A DNA stretch of 37,302 bases from an uncultured Acetatifactor sp. (GTDB taxonomy: Bacteria > Bacillota > Clostridia > Lachnospirales > Lachnospiraceae). The stretch is taken from the NCBI GenBank assembly GCA_947589505.1, contig CANQCF010000012.1, forward strand, positions 1 to 37,302. The letters are read 5' to 3'. Below, piece by piece: positions 8,294-17,022 of this stretch (its first letter is position 1; every line of letters begins with the position of its first letter). The notes below the pieces were generated by a model. That model did not search any database, had not been told where the DNA came from, and saw only the letters and a program-made list of their open reading frames with translations. The position numbers were made by a program, and so were the translations under genes.

Positions 8294-10015
8294 ATGTCAT
8301 ACACATATTTCGCACCTGTCTTTACAGATCATCTTGTATTACAGCGTGAAAAACCGATCCGGCTCTGGGGGACCTGTACTCCCAACGTATCCCTGCGCAT
8401 CGTCTTATGCGGGGGGAACGGTAACCTGCTCTGTGAAGAAGAGGAGCAAATTCTCGCAGAAAGAAACTTCTCTCCTCAGGGTGACCATTTCCGCGCCGAA
8501 CTCCCCCCGCTTCCCGCCGGCGGCCCCTATCGGCTGTTTCTTATGGAAGGCGGCAGGATTCGTCAGGTTTTGCAGGATGTCATGATCGGCGAAGTCTGGC
8601 TGGCCGGCGGGCAGTCAAACATGGAATATGAACTTCAGAACGACGCGGATGCAACGGAACTTTTTTCTGCACCCCGTAATCAAACGGGTTCCCACGGACC
8701 GCTCAAAGGATCCGTTGTCTCCGGTGAAAATGTAGTCTTATCCTCCTGGGTGCCCACCGGCTCAGATGTCCCGGGGACTCTGCCTCAGTCCATCGGCGTA
8801 CGCTTTTACCAGGTTCTCCGAAAGGCTTATTTTGATGAAAGGTTTGAAGCAGAGGAACGAGAAAACCACTGGATGACGGAAGACGACCCGAAGCTGGGCA
8901 CCTGGTCCGCCGTGGCCTATCACTTTGCCAAAGAACTTTCCCTTGCCCTTCACTGCTGCGTCGGCATCATCGGCTGCAACTGGGGCGGAACCAGCGCCGC
9001 TGCTTGGCAGGACCGGGAAAGCCTTCTCTCCCACCCGGAAACCGCCGTTTACTGGCAGGAATACCAGGAGATCTTAGACAGCCTCTCCCCGGAAGGATAC
9101 GAAAAAGCCCGCCGGGAATATGCGCTCTATCAGGAGACCTGGCAGCCTAAGATCAACGAATTTTATGCGGAGAACCCCTCCGGAAGCTGGAGCGACGCCC
9201 TCGCCTATGCCGGTCCCTGTCTCTGGCCCGGTCCCATGGGACCAAAGCATGAGTTCCGGCCCTGCGGCCTTTACGAAACCATGCTGCGGCGCGTGACCCC
9301 CTATTCCCTGAGAGGTTTCCTCTACTATCAGGGAGAGAGCGACGATCACCGCCCGGAGGCCTATTACACACTGTTAAAGTCCATGGTCCGGGTATGGCGC
9401 CGGGATTTTGAGGACGAGAGCCTTTCTTTCCTGAATGTCCAGCTTCCTATGCATCAATACGAAAGCGATCCGCCCTCAGACTCCTGGGCGAAGATCCGGG
9501 AAGCGCAGCTTCGTCTCAGCAGAGAGGATCCCCTCTCCGGCCTTGCCGTTGCCATTGACCTGGGAGAATACAATAATATCCATCCCCTGCACAAAAAAGA
9601 AGTGGGCCACAGACTCTTTCTGCAGTCCATGACCCATGTCTATCACAAATTGTCCCCAGAGGACGCCTGCGGTCCGATGTTTCGCCGTGCGGTCTGCTTT
9701 AAAGAGGATGCCTCTATCCGGCTGGAATTCGACTTTGCGGACGCAGGCTTTGACCGGGAGCGCTATCTCGCCGTCCTCAGCCGTGCCCAGGGCAGCGGCA
9801 GTTCTTTTCTAAAGGGTTTTGAGATCGCGGGGCCTGATGAAATCTACCGCTGCGCTGAAGCGGATTTCGAATCCGGAGATCAGACCATTTCCCTGCGGAT
9901 CCCCGGAGAAATCGCCCAGCCTGCTTTCGTCCGCTATCTCTGGATCAATTACAGCCTGGTGCCCCTCTTTGACCGAAGAGGCCTGCCCGCAGCGCCTTTC
10001 CGCACCGCCCTGTGA
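8294..10015 (+). CDS. sialate O-acetylesterase (SASA family)
   Basis: 573 residues. The nucleophile motif GQSNM is at about 106-110 (Ser108), preceded by the small beta-domain typical of this family (residues 1-100). The later blocks GCNWGGTSAAAW, YYQGESDD and DLGEYNNIHPLHKKEVG follow in the normal order. The last one carries the Asp/His expected of SGNH-type hydrolases. The family removes O-acetyl groups from sialic acids or from plant-type acetylated glycans. No signal peptide is visible, so it probably acts inside the cell after uptake. AGGAGGG lies seven bases before ATG 8294. It is one of only two plus-strand genes in the window, stands alone, and its last codons are the first copy of a 43-bp tandem duplication. 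Confidence 0.92.
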   Translation: MSYTYFAPVFTDHLVLQREKPIRLWGTCTPNVSLRIVLCGGNGNLLCEEEEQILAERNFSPQGDHFRAELPPLPAGGPYRLFLMEGGRIRQVLQDVMIGEVWLAGGQSNMEYELQNDADATELFSAPRNQTGSHGPLKGSVVSGENVVLSSWVPTGSDVPGTLPQSIGVRFYQVLRKAYFDERFEAEERENHWMTEDDPKLGTWSAVAYHFAKELSLALHCCVGIIGCNWGGTSAAAWQDRESLLSHPETAVYWQEYQEILDSLSPEGYEKARREYALYQETWQPKINEFYAENPSGSWSDALAYAGPCLWPGPMGPKHEFRPCGLYETMLRRVTPYSLRGFLYYQGESDDHRPEAYYTLLKSMVRVWRRDFEDESLSFLNVQLPMHQYESDPPSDSWAKIREAQLRLSREDPLSGLAVAIDLGEYNNIHPLHKKEVGHRLFLQSMTHVYHKLSPEDACGPMFRRAVCFKEDASIRLEFDFADAGFDRERYLAVLSRAQGSGSSFLKGFEIAGPDEIYRCAEADFESGDQTISLRIPGEIAQPAFVRYLWINYSLVPLFDRRGLPAAPFRTAL

Positions 10016-10056
10016 CCGAAGGTCTGCCCGCGGCGCTCTTTCGCGCATCGCCCTGT
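9971..10056. repeat. 43-bp tandem duplication of the esterase gene tail
   Basis: 9971-10013 (end of the esterase frame, from GACCGAAGAGG to CGCCCTGT) is repeated at 10014-10056 (from GACCGAAGGTC to CGCCCTGT) with scattered substitutions and small shifts. The stop codon falls at the junction. The step is 43 bp, which is not a multiple of three. Confidence 0.85.
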
Positions 10057-10112
10057 AACAAGCAAAGAGACTTTCTTTGGCCTTTTGGGGCCTTCCTTCC
10101 GCGCGCAGACAC

Positions 10113-10139
10113 CAGGGCAGTGCGAAACCTGCGGGCAGA
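10113..10139. repeat. inverted third copy of the esterase-tail element
   Basis: CAGGGCAGTGCGAAACCTGCGGGCAGA is, on the other strand, TCTGCCCGCAGGTTTCGCACTGCCCTG, a close relative of the 10023-10056 unit. The two face each other across about 55 bp that contain a GGCC-TTTTGG-GGCC hairpin (10079-10092). The whole gap between these two convergent genes could fold into one large stem and serve as a two-way transcription barrier. Confidence 0.7.
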
Positions 10140-10212
10140 TCTTACTGATTTTTCTCTCTGTACATCCGGAAAAGAACTGCCGCCTCTCCGTTGCTGCAGC
10201 CTTGCCGACAGC

Positions 10213-10923
10213 TCACGGGAGCCTGTTTTCCCCGGAAGTTCTGCGGTTCTCCGCGTTCCTGTTTTCTGTGGAAAGTTTACTGTACTCGCCCTTTTTATTA
10301 TAGGAGTCCAGAAGATAACTGTCATCCGTCAGAATACATTCGATCTCCTCGTCGTCCTTTCGGTAACGGCTTCTCCTGCGGAGGTCTTCCTCCCGGTTCT
10401 GCTGTTTCGCGTGAAAGGATCCCGTATGGGCAAAGGGCAGGTGCTTTTCCAGGTAGCCGGATACGCTGTGAACTTTTGTCAGGATCCGCTGGAGCACTCC
10501 CCCCGTGGCGGCTCCCTTATTCTCCGGCAGGACAAAATAAGGCGGCATCTGCCGTGCGCCGCGTTCCCCGTCGTCATGGGACTGGAGATGGGAGGTTTCC
10601 TGTCCCGGTACCCCGGACAAGACCTGCCCCTGGGCCGCTGTAGTCCCGGAATTTTTCCCCTCCGACGTCCCCGGGAGATCGTTTCCCCAGAGGCGGAGCG
10701 CCAGCCCCCTGCCCTTCCGCAGCAAGTCCTTCAGCCGCTCAAAGGGATTCCACAGAGCGGAAAGTTCCTCTTTTCCGGCCGCCTGGCTCTGCGGGGAGAC
10801 GGGAGCGGTTCCGCCGGACATTCTCATGGCGCCTGTCTCCGCCTTCTTATCCTCATGCCGGTGCACACAGTCCGTCACATGATGGGAAGAAGATCCGTGA
10901 ACATCCACGTTTCCGATCCGCAT
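10213..10923 (-). CDS. hypothetical hydrophilic protein
   Basis: 236 residues, no recognised domain. It is rich in Gly, Ser, Arg and Glu, without a membrane segment, and largely looks disordered. The more conserved-looking end is a charged stretch (RRRSRYRKDDEEIECILTDDSYLLDSYNKKGEYSKL). An AAAGGAGGAG ribosome binding site sits seven bases before ATG 10923, which is the main reason to accept this frame over the longer plus-strand frame covering the same DNA. It follows the DUF305 gene by 85 bp on the same strand and runs convergently towards the esterase. Confidence 0.65.
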   Translation of the reverse strand: MRIGNVDVHGSSSHHVTDCVHRHEDKKAETGAMRMSGGTAPVSPQSQAAGKEELSALWNPFERLKDLLRKGRGLALRLWGNDLPGTSEGKNSGTTAAQGQVLSGVPGQETSHLQSHDDGERGARQMPPYFVLPENKGAATGGVLQRILTKVHSVSGYLEKHLPFAHTGSFHAKQQNREEDLRRRSRYRKDDEEIECILTDDSYLLDSYNKKGEYSKLSTENRNAENRRTSGENRLP

Positions 10924-11008
10924 CCCGCTCCTCCTTTCCGTTCCCTTCGGAAGAAACCTTCTTTCTTATGGTCCACACCCGCTTGAAGACAGGATCTCAT
11001 ACACCCTG

Positions 11009-11605
11009 TCAGTTCATACGCCATCCTCCGCCGCAGCTGCAGGTTCCATCCTGCAAAAGTGTCCTCATCTGCCGGATCCCCCTTGTCTGGGAGGCGATGA
11101 TCGCATCCAGGATCGGACACAGTTCCTTACAGATCCGCTGTCTCAGCGCGTTCTCCGACATGCGGACGGCTCCCTCGTGGTGCGGGATCATCTCCCTCAT
11201 AAAATCGTCGCTGAGTCCGTTGTCCGCGCAGGCCCCTTCCATCCCCTCAAACATCACGCAGAGGATACGGTCCATCTCCTGCTGATACGCGCAAAGTTCC
11301 TGGGGCGTATTCTTTAACATACGGCAGCAGGGCAGAGCTTTCTTCATCTGTTCAATGCTCTCCGTCTGTTCCCTGATAATGCCCAGGGCAATCTCCTGCA
11401 GCGGAATACATGTGGTATATCGCAAAAGATTCCTGCACATATTGATGGCGCCCTGATGGTGCGGGATCATCTGCAGAATAAAGTTTGCGGAAATGCTGTT
11501 TCCCAGGCATACTCCCGTCATCCCCCGCCGCATCTCACAGAAAATCTTTTCAAAATCTCTGAGGTACACTCTTGTCACATTGCTGAGCTTTTCTGTCTGA
11601 TTCAT
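11009..11605 (-). CDS. tandem DUF305 (ferritin-like) cysteine-rich protein
   Basis: 198 residues containing two copies of the DUF305 core: MIPHHQGAI near 47 and MIPHHEGAV near 138. Each is followed by a helix with the spaced acidic and Met residues of the family. The fold is a four-helix ferritin-like bundle often tied to metal handling. This version has about 13 cysteines spread over both repeats and a GTCSCGGG end, but no signal peptide, so a cytoplasmic metal-binding or metal-buffering role is an inference. GGAAG just before ATG 11605 is a modest ribosome binding site. A promoter candidate lies immediately upstream. Confidence 0.88.
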   Translation of the reverse strand: MNQTEKLSNVTRVYLRDFEKIFCEMRRGMTGVCLGNSISANFILQMIPHHQGAINMCRNLLRYTTCIPLQEIALGIIREQTESIEQMKKALPCCRMLKNTPQELCAYQQEMDRILCVMFEGMEGACADNGLSDDFMREMIPHHEGAVRMSENALRQRICKELCPILDAIIASQTRGIRQMRTLLQDGTCSCGGGWRMN

Positions 11606-11622
11606 ACTCTTCCAGCTTTCAG

Positions 11623-11651
11623 ACTCTACTTTTAATTATTTTATGTGACAA
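11623..11651 (-). promoter_or_regulatory. possible promoter for the DUF305 gene
   Basis: Reverse strand TTGTCA (11646-11651), 17-bp AT-rich spacer, TAGAGT (11623-11628). A perfect TTGACA also occurs about 30 bp further upstream but has no good -10 at normal spacing. Confidence 0.45.
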
Positions 11652-11766
11652 ATTTCGATTCGTTACCGATTCCTGTCAAATTCCCAGCCACCCGCTTTCC
11701 GGGAACCTGTCCCTAAGCCGGATGCAAACACCGGATCTATAAACCCCAAAAACAATCAAATCATTC

Positions 11767-11856
11767 TATAACCTTCGGGTAAAAAACGGTTCCCGGAAAA
11801 TGGATCAGGCCTGTAACCTGCTGGTAAAAGAACCCCCCGTGAAACCGGACCAGGCC
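11767..11856. repeat. 45-bp degenerate tandem duplication downstream of gpsA
   Basis: 11812-11856 and 11767-11811 align without gaps over 45 bp. I count about 30 identities, including the ends CAGGCC and TAACCT and the central GGTAAAA. It starts 11 bp after the gpsA stop codon. A weaker TATAAACCCC echo lies near 11737. No gene is visible in 11652-11867. Confidence 0.65.
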
Positions 11857-11867
11857 GTTTTTTCGGC

Positions 11868-12878
11868 TCACTCATCCCACTGCGCTCCGGAGAGTTCGCT
11901 TTTCTTATCCCGCAGCATCAGCTCTTTCACGCCCTCCGCGGGGCTCTTTCCCTCAAAAAGAACCTGGTTTACCTGCTCGATAATGGGAAGCTGTATCCGG
12001 TACTTCTCCGCCAGCTTCATGGCGGCCTTTGCGGAATACACCCCTTCCACCACCATCTGCACCTCGTCCATGGCCTCCTGATAAGTCTTTCCCTGACCGA
12101 TCAGGATTCCGGCCCTGCGGTTGCGGGAGTGCATGCTGGCGCAGGTCACGATCAGGTCGCCAATGCCCGCCAGTCCGTTAAAGGTCTCCTGTTTTCCGCC
12201 CATGGCAGCACCCAGCCTGGAGATTTCCGCGATACCCCTTGTGATCAGGGCCGCCTTGGCGTTATCCCCATAGCCCAGACCGTCCGCGATCCCGGCCGCC
12301 AGCGCCACCACATTTTTCAGCGCGCCGCCCAGCTCGATCCCCAGGAGGTCCGGGCTGGTATATACCCGGAAGACCGGGCTCATAAAGAGATTCTGAATAA
12401 ATTCTGCGGTAGAGCGGGTCTTTGCGCCCACCACCACCGTAGTGGGAAGACCCCTCCCCACTTCCTCCGCGTGGGAGGGGCCGGACAGGGCCGCCACATC
12501 CGCCTGGGGAATCTCCTCCTTTATGACATCCGACAGGGTCTTCAGGCTCTTTTCCTCAATCCCCTTCGCCACATTGACAATCTTCTGTCCGGGTTCGATC
12601 AGCCCCGCCAGACGGTTTGCAGTACTTCTGGTATAGGAACTGGCCACCGCCATGACAAGGAGGTCTTTTCCTGCGACTGCCTCCCTGTCCTCCGTGGTAA
12701 AGTACATATCTTCCGGAAGCGTTACACCGGGGAGCATGTTGTGTTCATGCTTCTCCTGCAGCATCCGAATCTCCGTCTCCAGGGCGGACCAAACAGTGAT
12801 CTCGTGCCCGTTGTTGTGAAGCAGCACCGCCAGGGCGATCCCCCAGCTTCCCCCTCCCAAAATACCGATCTTTGCCAT
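11868..12878 (-). CDS. gpsA: glycerol-3-phosphate dehydrogenase [NAD(P)+]
   Basis: 336 residues. It reduces dihydroxyacetone phosphate to sn-glycerol-3-phosphate, the backbone for phospholipids, in the cytoplasm. The N-terminal Rossmann motif GILGGGSWG is at about 5-13. GPSHAEEVGRG, the LGGALKNVVALAAGIADGLGYGDNAKAAL helix with the catalytic Lys, and NRRAGI complete the family pattern. The track's start at 12911 adds 11 residues (MLFGEKERVWT); ATG 12878 with GAGAGGG upstream places the Rossmann strand correctly. It lies downstream of plsY, which uses its product, with a 185-bp gap that shows no clear gene. Confidence 0.96.
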   Translation of the reverse strand: MAKIGILGGGSWGIALAVLLHNNGHEITVWSALETEIRMLQEKHEHNMLPGVTLPEDMYFTTEDREAVAGKDLLVMAVASSYTRSTANRLAGLIEPGQKIVNVAKGIEEKSLKTLSDVIKEEIPQADVAALSGPSHAEEVGRGLPTTVVVGAKTRSTAEFIQNLFMSPVFRVYTSPDLLGIELGGALKNVVALAAGIADGLGYGDNAKAALITRGIAEISRLGAAMGGKQETFNGLAGIGDLIVTCASMHSRNRRAGILIGQGKTYQEAMDEVQMVVEGVYSAKAAMKLAEKYRIQLPIIEQVNQVLFEGKSPAEGVKELMLRDKKSELSGAQWDE

Positions 12879-13063
12879 AGTCCAAACCCTCTCTTTCTCG
12901 CCAAAAAGCACCGCTTGCTACATTTTTTCTTCCAGTGAACCGCTTTTCATACCACGCAGACATATGCAGCTCACTGGACCGCTGCCTTATCATAAAGGCA
13001 TGAACTTTTCGGTGCAAAGTTTTCATTTTACAGATGATCTGTGCCTGACAGACAAAGGCGGTT

Positions 13064-13717
13064 TCAATCTGCCTTGTTCTTCTTTGTCAGGTAAGTCTTT
13101 CTCTCCTGGCCGTGGATCAGCCTCTTAATATTCTCGCGATGCTTCCAGAAGGCCAGAACGGTCAGGCACCCGAACAGGATATACATCTCGATGAGGTTTC
13201 CCTGGGTCATCCCTGTAAAGAGGCCTCTCTGCCCGAAGATCACCAGCTCGATCATCAGCCCCAGGTAAACCAAAAGGGAACCCAAGGAGACATAATGGGT
13301 GGTAAAAAAGATGGTGAAGAACAGGATCACGCCCATGATTGTAAAATACGGGTGGAACGCGATCACCATCCCCGCCGTTGCAGCGATTCCTTTGCCGCCC
13401 CTGAAATTCATATAGAAGGGATAGTTATGCCCCAGGATCGCCCCCGCGCCGGTATAGAGACAGAGCAGATAAATAATATCCGGGTGGCTCTGTCCGAAGA
13501 GAAACCGGACGATGGTCACCGCGATGATACACTTCAGGCAGTCCCCGGCAAACACGATGAGCCCCGCCTTCGTCCCTAGGACCCGGAGCGTGTTGGTGGT
13601 TCCGGAATTTCCGCTCCCGTGCTCACGGATATCGATGCCGTGGGCCTTCCCATAAAAATAACCCGTCTGAAACAATCCAAACACATAACCGATCAGGACA
13701 CAGATCACTCGTACCAT
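13064..13717 (-). CDS. plsY: glycerol-3-phosphate acyltransferase (acyl-phosphate dependent)
   Basis: 217 residues, an integral membrane enzyme that transfers an acyl group from acyl-phosphate to glycerol-3-phosphate, the first step of phospholipid synthesis. The conserved loops are present: HGSGNSGTTNTLRVLG near 36-51 and GHNYPFYMNFRGGKGIAA near 98-115, the latter with the phosphate-binding glycines. Five to six hydrophobic segments surround them. ATG 13717 is preceded by GAAGAGGG; the track's start is 15 codons upstream. It sits between der and gpsA, so the two lipid genes share a transcript with a ribosome-assembly GTPase. Confidence 0.96.
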   Translation of the reverse strand: MVRVICVLIGYVFGLFQTGYFYGKAHGIDIREHGSGNSGTTNTLRVLGTKAGLIVFAGDCLKCIIAVTIVRFLFGQSHPDIIYLLCLYTGAGAILGHNYPFYMNFRGGKGIAATAGMVIAFHPYFTIMGVILFFTIFFTTHYVSLGSLLVYLGLMIELVIFGQRGLFTGMTQGNLIEMYILFGCLTVLAFWKHRENIKRLIHGQERKTYLTKKNKAD

Positions 13718-13774
13718 TTTTACACCCTCTTCACTCTCTGTTTTGTGGCAGCACGGCCCCATTTCTCCGCCGCG

Positions 13775-15109
13775 TCACTTCTCCTCATTCCTCTCGCGGA
13801 TGATAAACCTCAGCGGAGTCCCCTTAAAGCCAAAAGTCTCCCGGATCTGGTTTTCAATATACCGCGTGTAGGAAAAATGCATCAGTTCCTTATCATTCAC
13901 AAAGATCACAAAGGTCGGGGGCTTTACCGCCGCCTGTGTGATATAGAAAAGCTTTAAGCGCTTTCCCTTGTCCGTGGGGGGCTGCTGCATGGCAACCGCC
14001 TCCGCCATGATCTCGTTTAAAACGCCGGTCTGCACCCGCATAGCATGATTTTCGCTCACCATGTCGATGGTCTCAAACAGTTTCGGAAGACGCTGTCCGG
14101 TCTGGGCGGAGATGAACAGGATCTCCGCATAGGGCATGAAGCTCAGCACATTCCGAATCCTCTCCGTAAACCGGTAGATCGTCTTGTCATCCTTCTCCAC
14201 GGCGTCCCATTTGTTCACCGCGATGATCACCGCCTTGCCACGGTCGTGGGCGATTCCCGCGATCTTCGCGTCCTGCTCCGTGACCCCTTCCTTTGCGTCG
14301 ATCACCAGAACCGCGATATCCGCGCGTTCCACCGCGCTGACCGCACGCACGATCATGAACCTCTCCAGCTCTTCTTTGATTTTGTTTTTCCGTCGGAGTC
14401 CGGCCGTGTCGATAAAGACATATTCTTTTCCGTTGTACTTGATCTCGGTGTCCACCGCGTCCCTCGTCGTCCCGGCGATGTCGGACACGATCAGCCTGTC
14501 CTCCCCAAGGAGCTTATTGATCAGCGAGGATTTCCCCACATTGGGTTTTCCGATGATCGCCACCCTGGGTCTCTCGTCCTCTTCCTGCTCCCCAGTATCC
14601 TCCGGGAAATGGCTGCACACCGCCTCCAGCATGTCACCGATCCCGGTGCGGTTCACCGCGGAGACCGGAACCGGATCCCCCATGCCCAGGTTATAAAACT
14701 CATACACGTCCGCCTCATATTTTTTCGGGCTGTCCACCTTGTTGACCACCAGTACCACCGGTTTCCGGGAGCGCCTAAGCATATCCGCCACCTTGGAATC
14801 CGCATCCTGCAGCCCCTGCTTGACATCCACCAGAAAGAGGATCACGTCCGCCGTCTCAATGGCGATCTGGGCCTGGGCCCGCATCTGGGAGAGAATGACG
14901 TCCTTGGAATCCGGCTCGATCCCCCCGGTGTCGATCAGGGTAAAAGTGCGGTTGAGCCAGGTGACGTCCGCATAAATCCGATCCCGGGTAATTCCCGGCG
15001 TATCCTTTACAATCGAAATATTTTCCCCCGCCAGGGCGTTGAACAGGGTGGATTTGCCTACGTTAGGCCGCCCTACCACCGCCACGATGGGTTTTCTCTT
15101 ATCACTCAT
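13775..15109 (-). CDS. der: ribosome biogenesis GTPase Der (EngA)
   Basis: 444 residues with two tandem GTPase domains and a C-terminal KH-like domain, needed for 50S subunit maturation. The first G1 loop is GRPNVGKST (about 13-21) with DTPG and NKVD; the second is GKPNVGKSS with DTAG and NKWD. The track's start adds ten residues ([10 protein letters not shown]) that come from the preceding gene's frame. ATG 15109 has GGAGG ten bases upstream and overlaps the DUF512 gene's stop codon by eight bases, which suggests translational coupling. Confidence 0.97.
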   Translation of the reverse strand: MSDKRKPIVAVVGRPNVGKSTLFNALAGENISIVKDTPGITRDRIYADVTWLNRTFTLIDTGGIEPDSKDVILSQMRAQAQIAIETADVILFLVDVKQGLQDADSKVADMLRRSRKPVVLVVNKVDSPKKYEADVYEFYNLGMGDPVPVSAVNRTGIGDMLEAVCSHFPEDTGEQEEDERPRVAIIGKPNVGKSSLINKLLGEDRLIVSDIAGTTRDAVDTEIKYNGKEYVFIDTAGLRRKNKIKEELERFMIVRAVSAVERADIAVLVIDAKEGVTEQDAKIAGIAHDRGKAVIIAVNKWDAVEKDDKTIYRFTERIRNVLSFMPYAEILFISAQTGQRLPKLFETIDMVSENHAMRVQTGVLNEIMAEAVAMQQPPTDKGKRLKLFYITQAAVKPPTFVIFVNDKELMHFSYTRYIENQIRETFGFKGTPLRFIIRERNEEK

Positions 15110-16460
15110 GATATAATTCCTCCAAAACCGCCTCCACAAAGTCGCGTCCGCTTGATTTTACAATAGAAATCGGAACTTGTAAAGTCTTTTCCAACTCCGG
15201 GACGCGGATATCGTCCAAAAAAACATCCTCCCCGTCCCGCAGCATATTCTCCGTCAGAAGCAGACGACTCCCCAGTCTTCGGCCCTTCAGCTGGGTGATA
15301 AGGTCCTGCCCTGTGAGAAGTCCGGCCACCGTGATCCTCTCCCCAAAGAAATCGTTCCGGATTTCATAAATATGTATCATCAGGCCGGGGCAGAGTCCCA
15401 TGAGTTCCTGGGACATCTCAGAGAGAAAGGGGTACGCCAGTTTCCCGGTGGCCATGGAGATCTCCTTTTTCAAGTTCCGGTCCGGCAGTTTCCCCTCTTT
15501 CTTCAGCCTGTCCGTTTCCTCCCGAAATTCATTCAGGAGCAGCCGCACCATCCCCACGCCGTTTTCCAGCTGCAAATATCCGTCATAGCGCTCTTCCTCC
15601 GGCATTTCCTCCCCGGCGAGGAGATACCACTCGTCCCCGGCATGGATAAAATGGATCCCGTATTTTTCATAACAGATTTTCTGATACCGATGGATCAGCT
15701 CCAGCACCGCCCTGGCGTCCTCCGGTTCAAAAGGCTCCAAGGGAAAGAGCCCCTCCCGGTACCTGGTAAGTCCCACGGGCACCACCGAAACGCTCTGCAG
15801 GTTCGGGATATATTTCATCAATTCTTGAATGCTGAACTCCAGCTCTTTTCCGTCGTTGATCCCCTTACAGAGCACGATCTGGCCGTTCATACGGATGCCT
15901 ACAGCTTTTAGGGCATCAACCTTCTTTAAGGCTTCCCCGGCAAAGCGGTTATTCAGCATACGGCAGCGCAGCTCCGGGTTCATGGTGTGGAAGGAAATAT
16001 TGATGGGACTCAGCCGATAACGGCAGATCCGCTCTATGTCATGGTCAGACATATTTGTCAGGGTCACATAGTTGCCCTGCAGGAACGAGAGCCGGGAATC
16101 GTCGTCCTTAAAATACAGCGTCTCCCGCATCCCCTTCGGCATCTGGTCGATAAAGCAGAAGATGCATTTGTTGCAGCATCTCCGATACTCGTCCATCAAT
16201 CCGCTCTCGAAAGTGATTCCCAGATCCTCATCGGCCTCCTTGTCGATCTCCAGGAGCCACTGTTCCCCGTCCGGTTTCTCTACGAGAACTTCTATGTAGG
16301 TATCCTGCACAAGGAACTGATAGTCAAAAATATCTTCTATCTCCGTATCGTTTATGGCAAGGATGCTGTCCCCGGGGCAGATTCCCATCTCCTGGGCAAT
16401 GCTCCCCTCTCCGACGCTCTTTACGATATGTTTTTTCTTTTCCCGCCGATCGTCCTTCAT
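15102..16460 (-). CDS. DUF512 radical-SAM-like iron-sulfur protein with PDZ-like N-terminus
   Basis: 452 residues. The N-terminal 80 residues resemble a PDZ domain ([25 protein letters not shown]). Then comes [20 protein letters not shown], which contains a CX3CX2C cluster of the radical SAM type, followed by a TIM-barrel-like region and the C-terminal DUF512 domain (about 240-450, with ATGKLAYPF). The biochemical role of this family is not established as far as I know. ATG 16460 with GGAGGAAGG upstream is preferred to the track's start 12 codons earlier. It is consistently next to der in Clostridia, and here the two overlap by eight bases, so a link to ribosome or lipid maturation is possible but unproven. 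Confidence 0.9.
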   Translation of the reverse strand: MKDDRREKKKHIVKSVGEGSIAQEMGICPGDSILAINDTEIEDIFDYQFLVQDTYIEVLVEKPDGEQWLLEIDKEADEDLGITFESGLMDEYRRCCNKCIFCFIDQMPKGMRETLYFKDDDSRLSFLQGNYVTLTNMSDHDIERICRYRLSPINISFHTMNPELRCRMLNNRFAGEALKKVDALKAVGIRMNGQIVLCKGINDGKELEFSIQELMKYIPNLQSVSVVPVGLTRYREGLFPLEPFEPEDARAVLELIHRYQKICYEKYGIHFIHAGDEWYLLAGEEMPEEERYDGYLQLENGVGMVRLLLNEFREETDRLKKEGKLPDRNLKKEISMATGKLAYPFLSEMSQELMGLCPGLMIHIYEIRNDFFGERITVAGLLTGQDLITQLKGRRLGSRLLLTENMLRDGEDVFLDDIRVPELEKTLQVPISIVKSSGRDFVEAVLEELYHE

Positions 16461-16506
16461 TCCTTCCTCCAAAGCAGTTTTATGGGGGCAGCCCACGCCT
16501 CCCTTG

Positions 16507-16876
16507 CAACAGTTCAGCCCACGCCTTTTATTCGCAAAGCCGCGCTGGCGCGCTTCCCGGCGCTTCGCGCCTTCCTTTGCTCATAAGGCGGCGTTTTGAC
16601 TCCCTGGCAACAGTTCAGCCCACGCCTTTTATTCGCAAAGCCGCGCTGGCGCGCTTTTCCGGCGCTTCGCGCCTTCCTTTGCTCATAAGGCGGCGTTTTG
16701 ACTCCCTTGCAACAGTTCAGCCCACGCCTTTTATTCGCAAAGCCGCGCTGACGCGCTTTTCCGGCGCTTCGCGCCTTCCTTTGCTCATAAGGCGGCGTTC
16801 CCTCAGCCGTCGGTCCGACGAAAGATTCCGTGCAAGCACGATCTTTCGTCGATACCGTCGGCTGGCTGAACTGTTG
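16507..16876. mobile_element. composite repeat element with 13-bp terminal inverted repeats
   Basis: The left end CAACAGTTCAGCC (16507-16519) is the exact reverse complement of GGCTGAACTGTTG (16864-16876) at the right end. Between them are three near-identical units of about 101-102 bp starting at 16507, 16608 and 16710. Each contains GGCGCTTCGCGCC and a GCGCGCT-type hairpin. A 61-bp palindrome closes the right side. The minus-strand frame across it (repeating PPYEQRKARSAGKARQRGF) has no gene-like features and is best read as non-coding. No transposase is present and I see no target-site duplication. A MITE-like or REP-like element is the best description. Confidence 0.7.
16804..16864. repeat. 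61-bp three-tier palindrome inside the composite element
   Basis: Outer arms CAGCCGTCGGT / ACCGTCGGCTG (one T-T mismatch), middle arms CGACGAAAGAT / ATCTTTCGTCG, inner arms CGTGC / GCACG around AA. It lies 38 bp before the prs -35 box and would form a very stable hairpin in either transcript. Confidence 0.85.
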
Positions 16877-16901
16877 ATATAAGTAGTATACCCGAAATCT
16901 C

Positions 16902-16930
16902 TTGACGTGTCGATAGGGGAATGTTACATT
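16902..16930 (+). promoter_or_regulatory. sigma-70-type promoter for prs
   Basis: TTGACG (16902-16907), 17-bp spacer, TACATT (16925-16930), then a 92-bp leader to the start codon. Confidence 0.7.
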
Positions 16931-17022
16931 ATAAGCGGAAAGTTTTTCACCGCTGTTTGGTATGTGGTGAAACAAAAACGCAGTCAATTATTCTGAAATC
17001 TTAACAACCGGAGAGAAAAAAC

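Noticed and set aside
10012-10986. 324-residue plus-strand frame opposite the hypothetical gene at 10213-10923
   Set aside because: No ribosome binding site, start inside the esterase tail repeat, Pro/Leu-rich composition typical of an antisense shadow; the minus frame has AAAGGAGGAG in front.
12879-13063. Possible further gene-tail repeat after plsY (GCGGTCCAGTG / GCGGTTCACTG, 39 bp apart)
   Set aside because: Only about ten bases match and the step is outside 42-45 bp, so I did not count it.
14045-15166. 373-residue plus-strand frame
   Set aside because: Lies entirely opposite der and reads as His/Arg-rich shadow protein.
16507-16800. CRISPR array
   Set aside because: Whole 101-bp units are repeated, with no repeat/spacer alternation.
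16514-16987. 157-residue minus-strand frame with KARSAGKARQRGF repeats
   Set aside because: Its sequence simply translates the 101-bp DNA repeats and the palindrome, it has no ribosome binding site, and it overlaps the prs promoter region.
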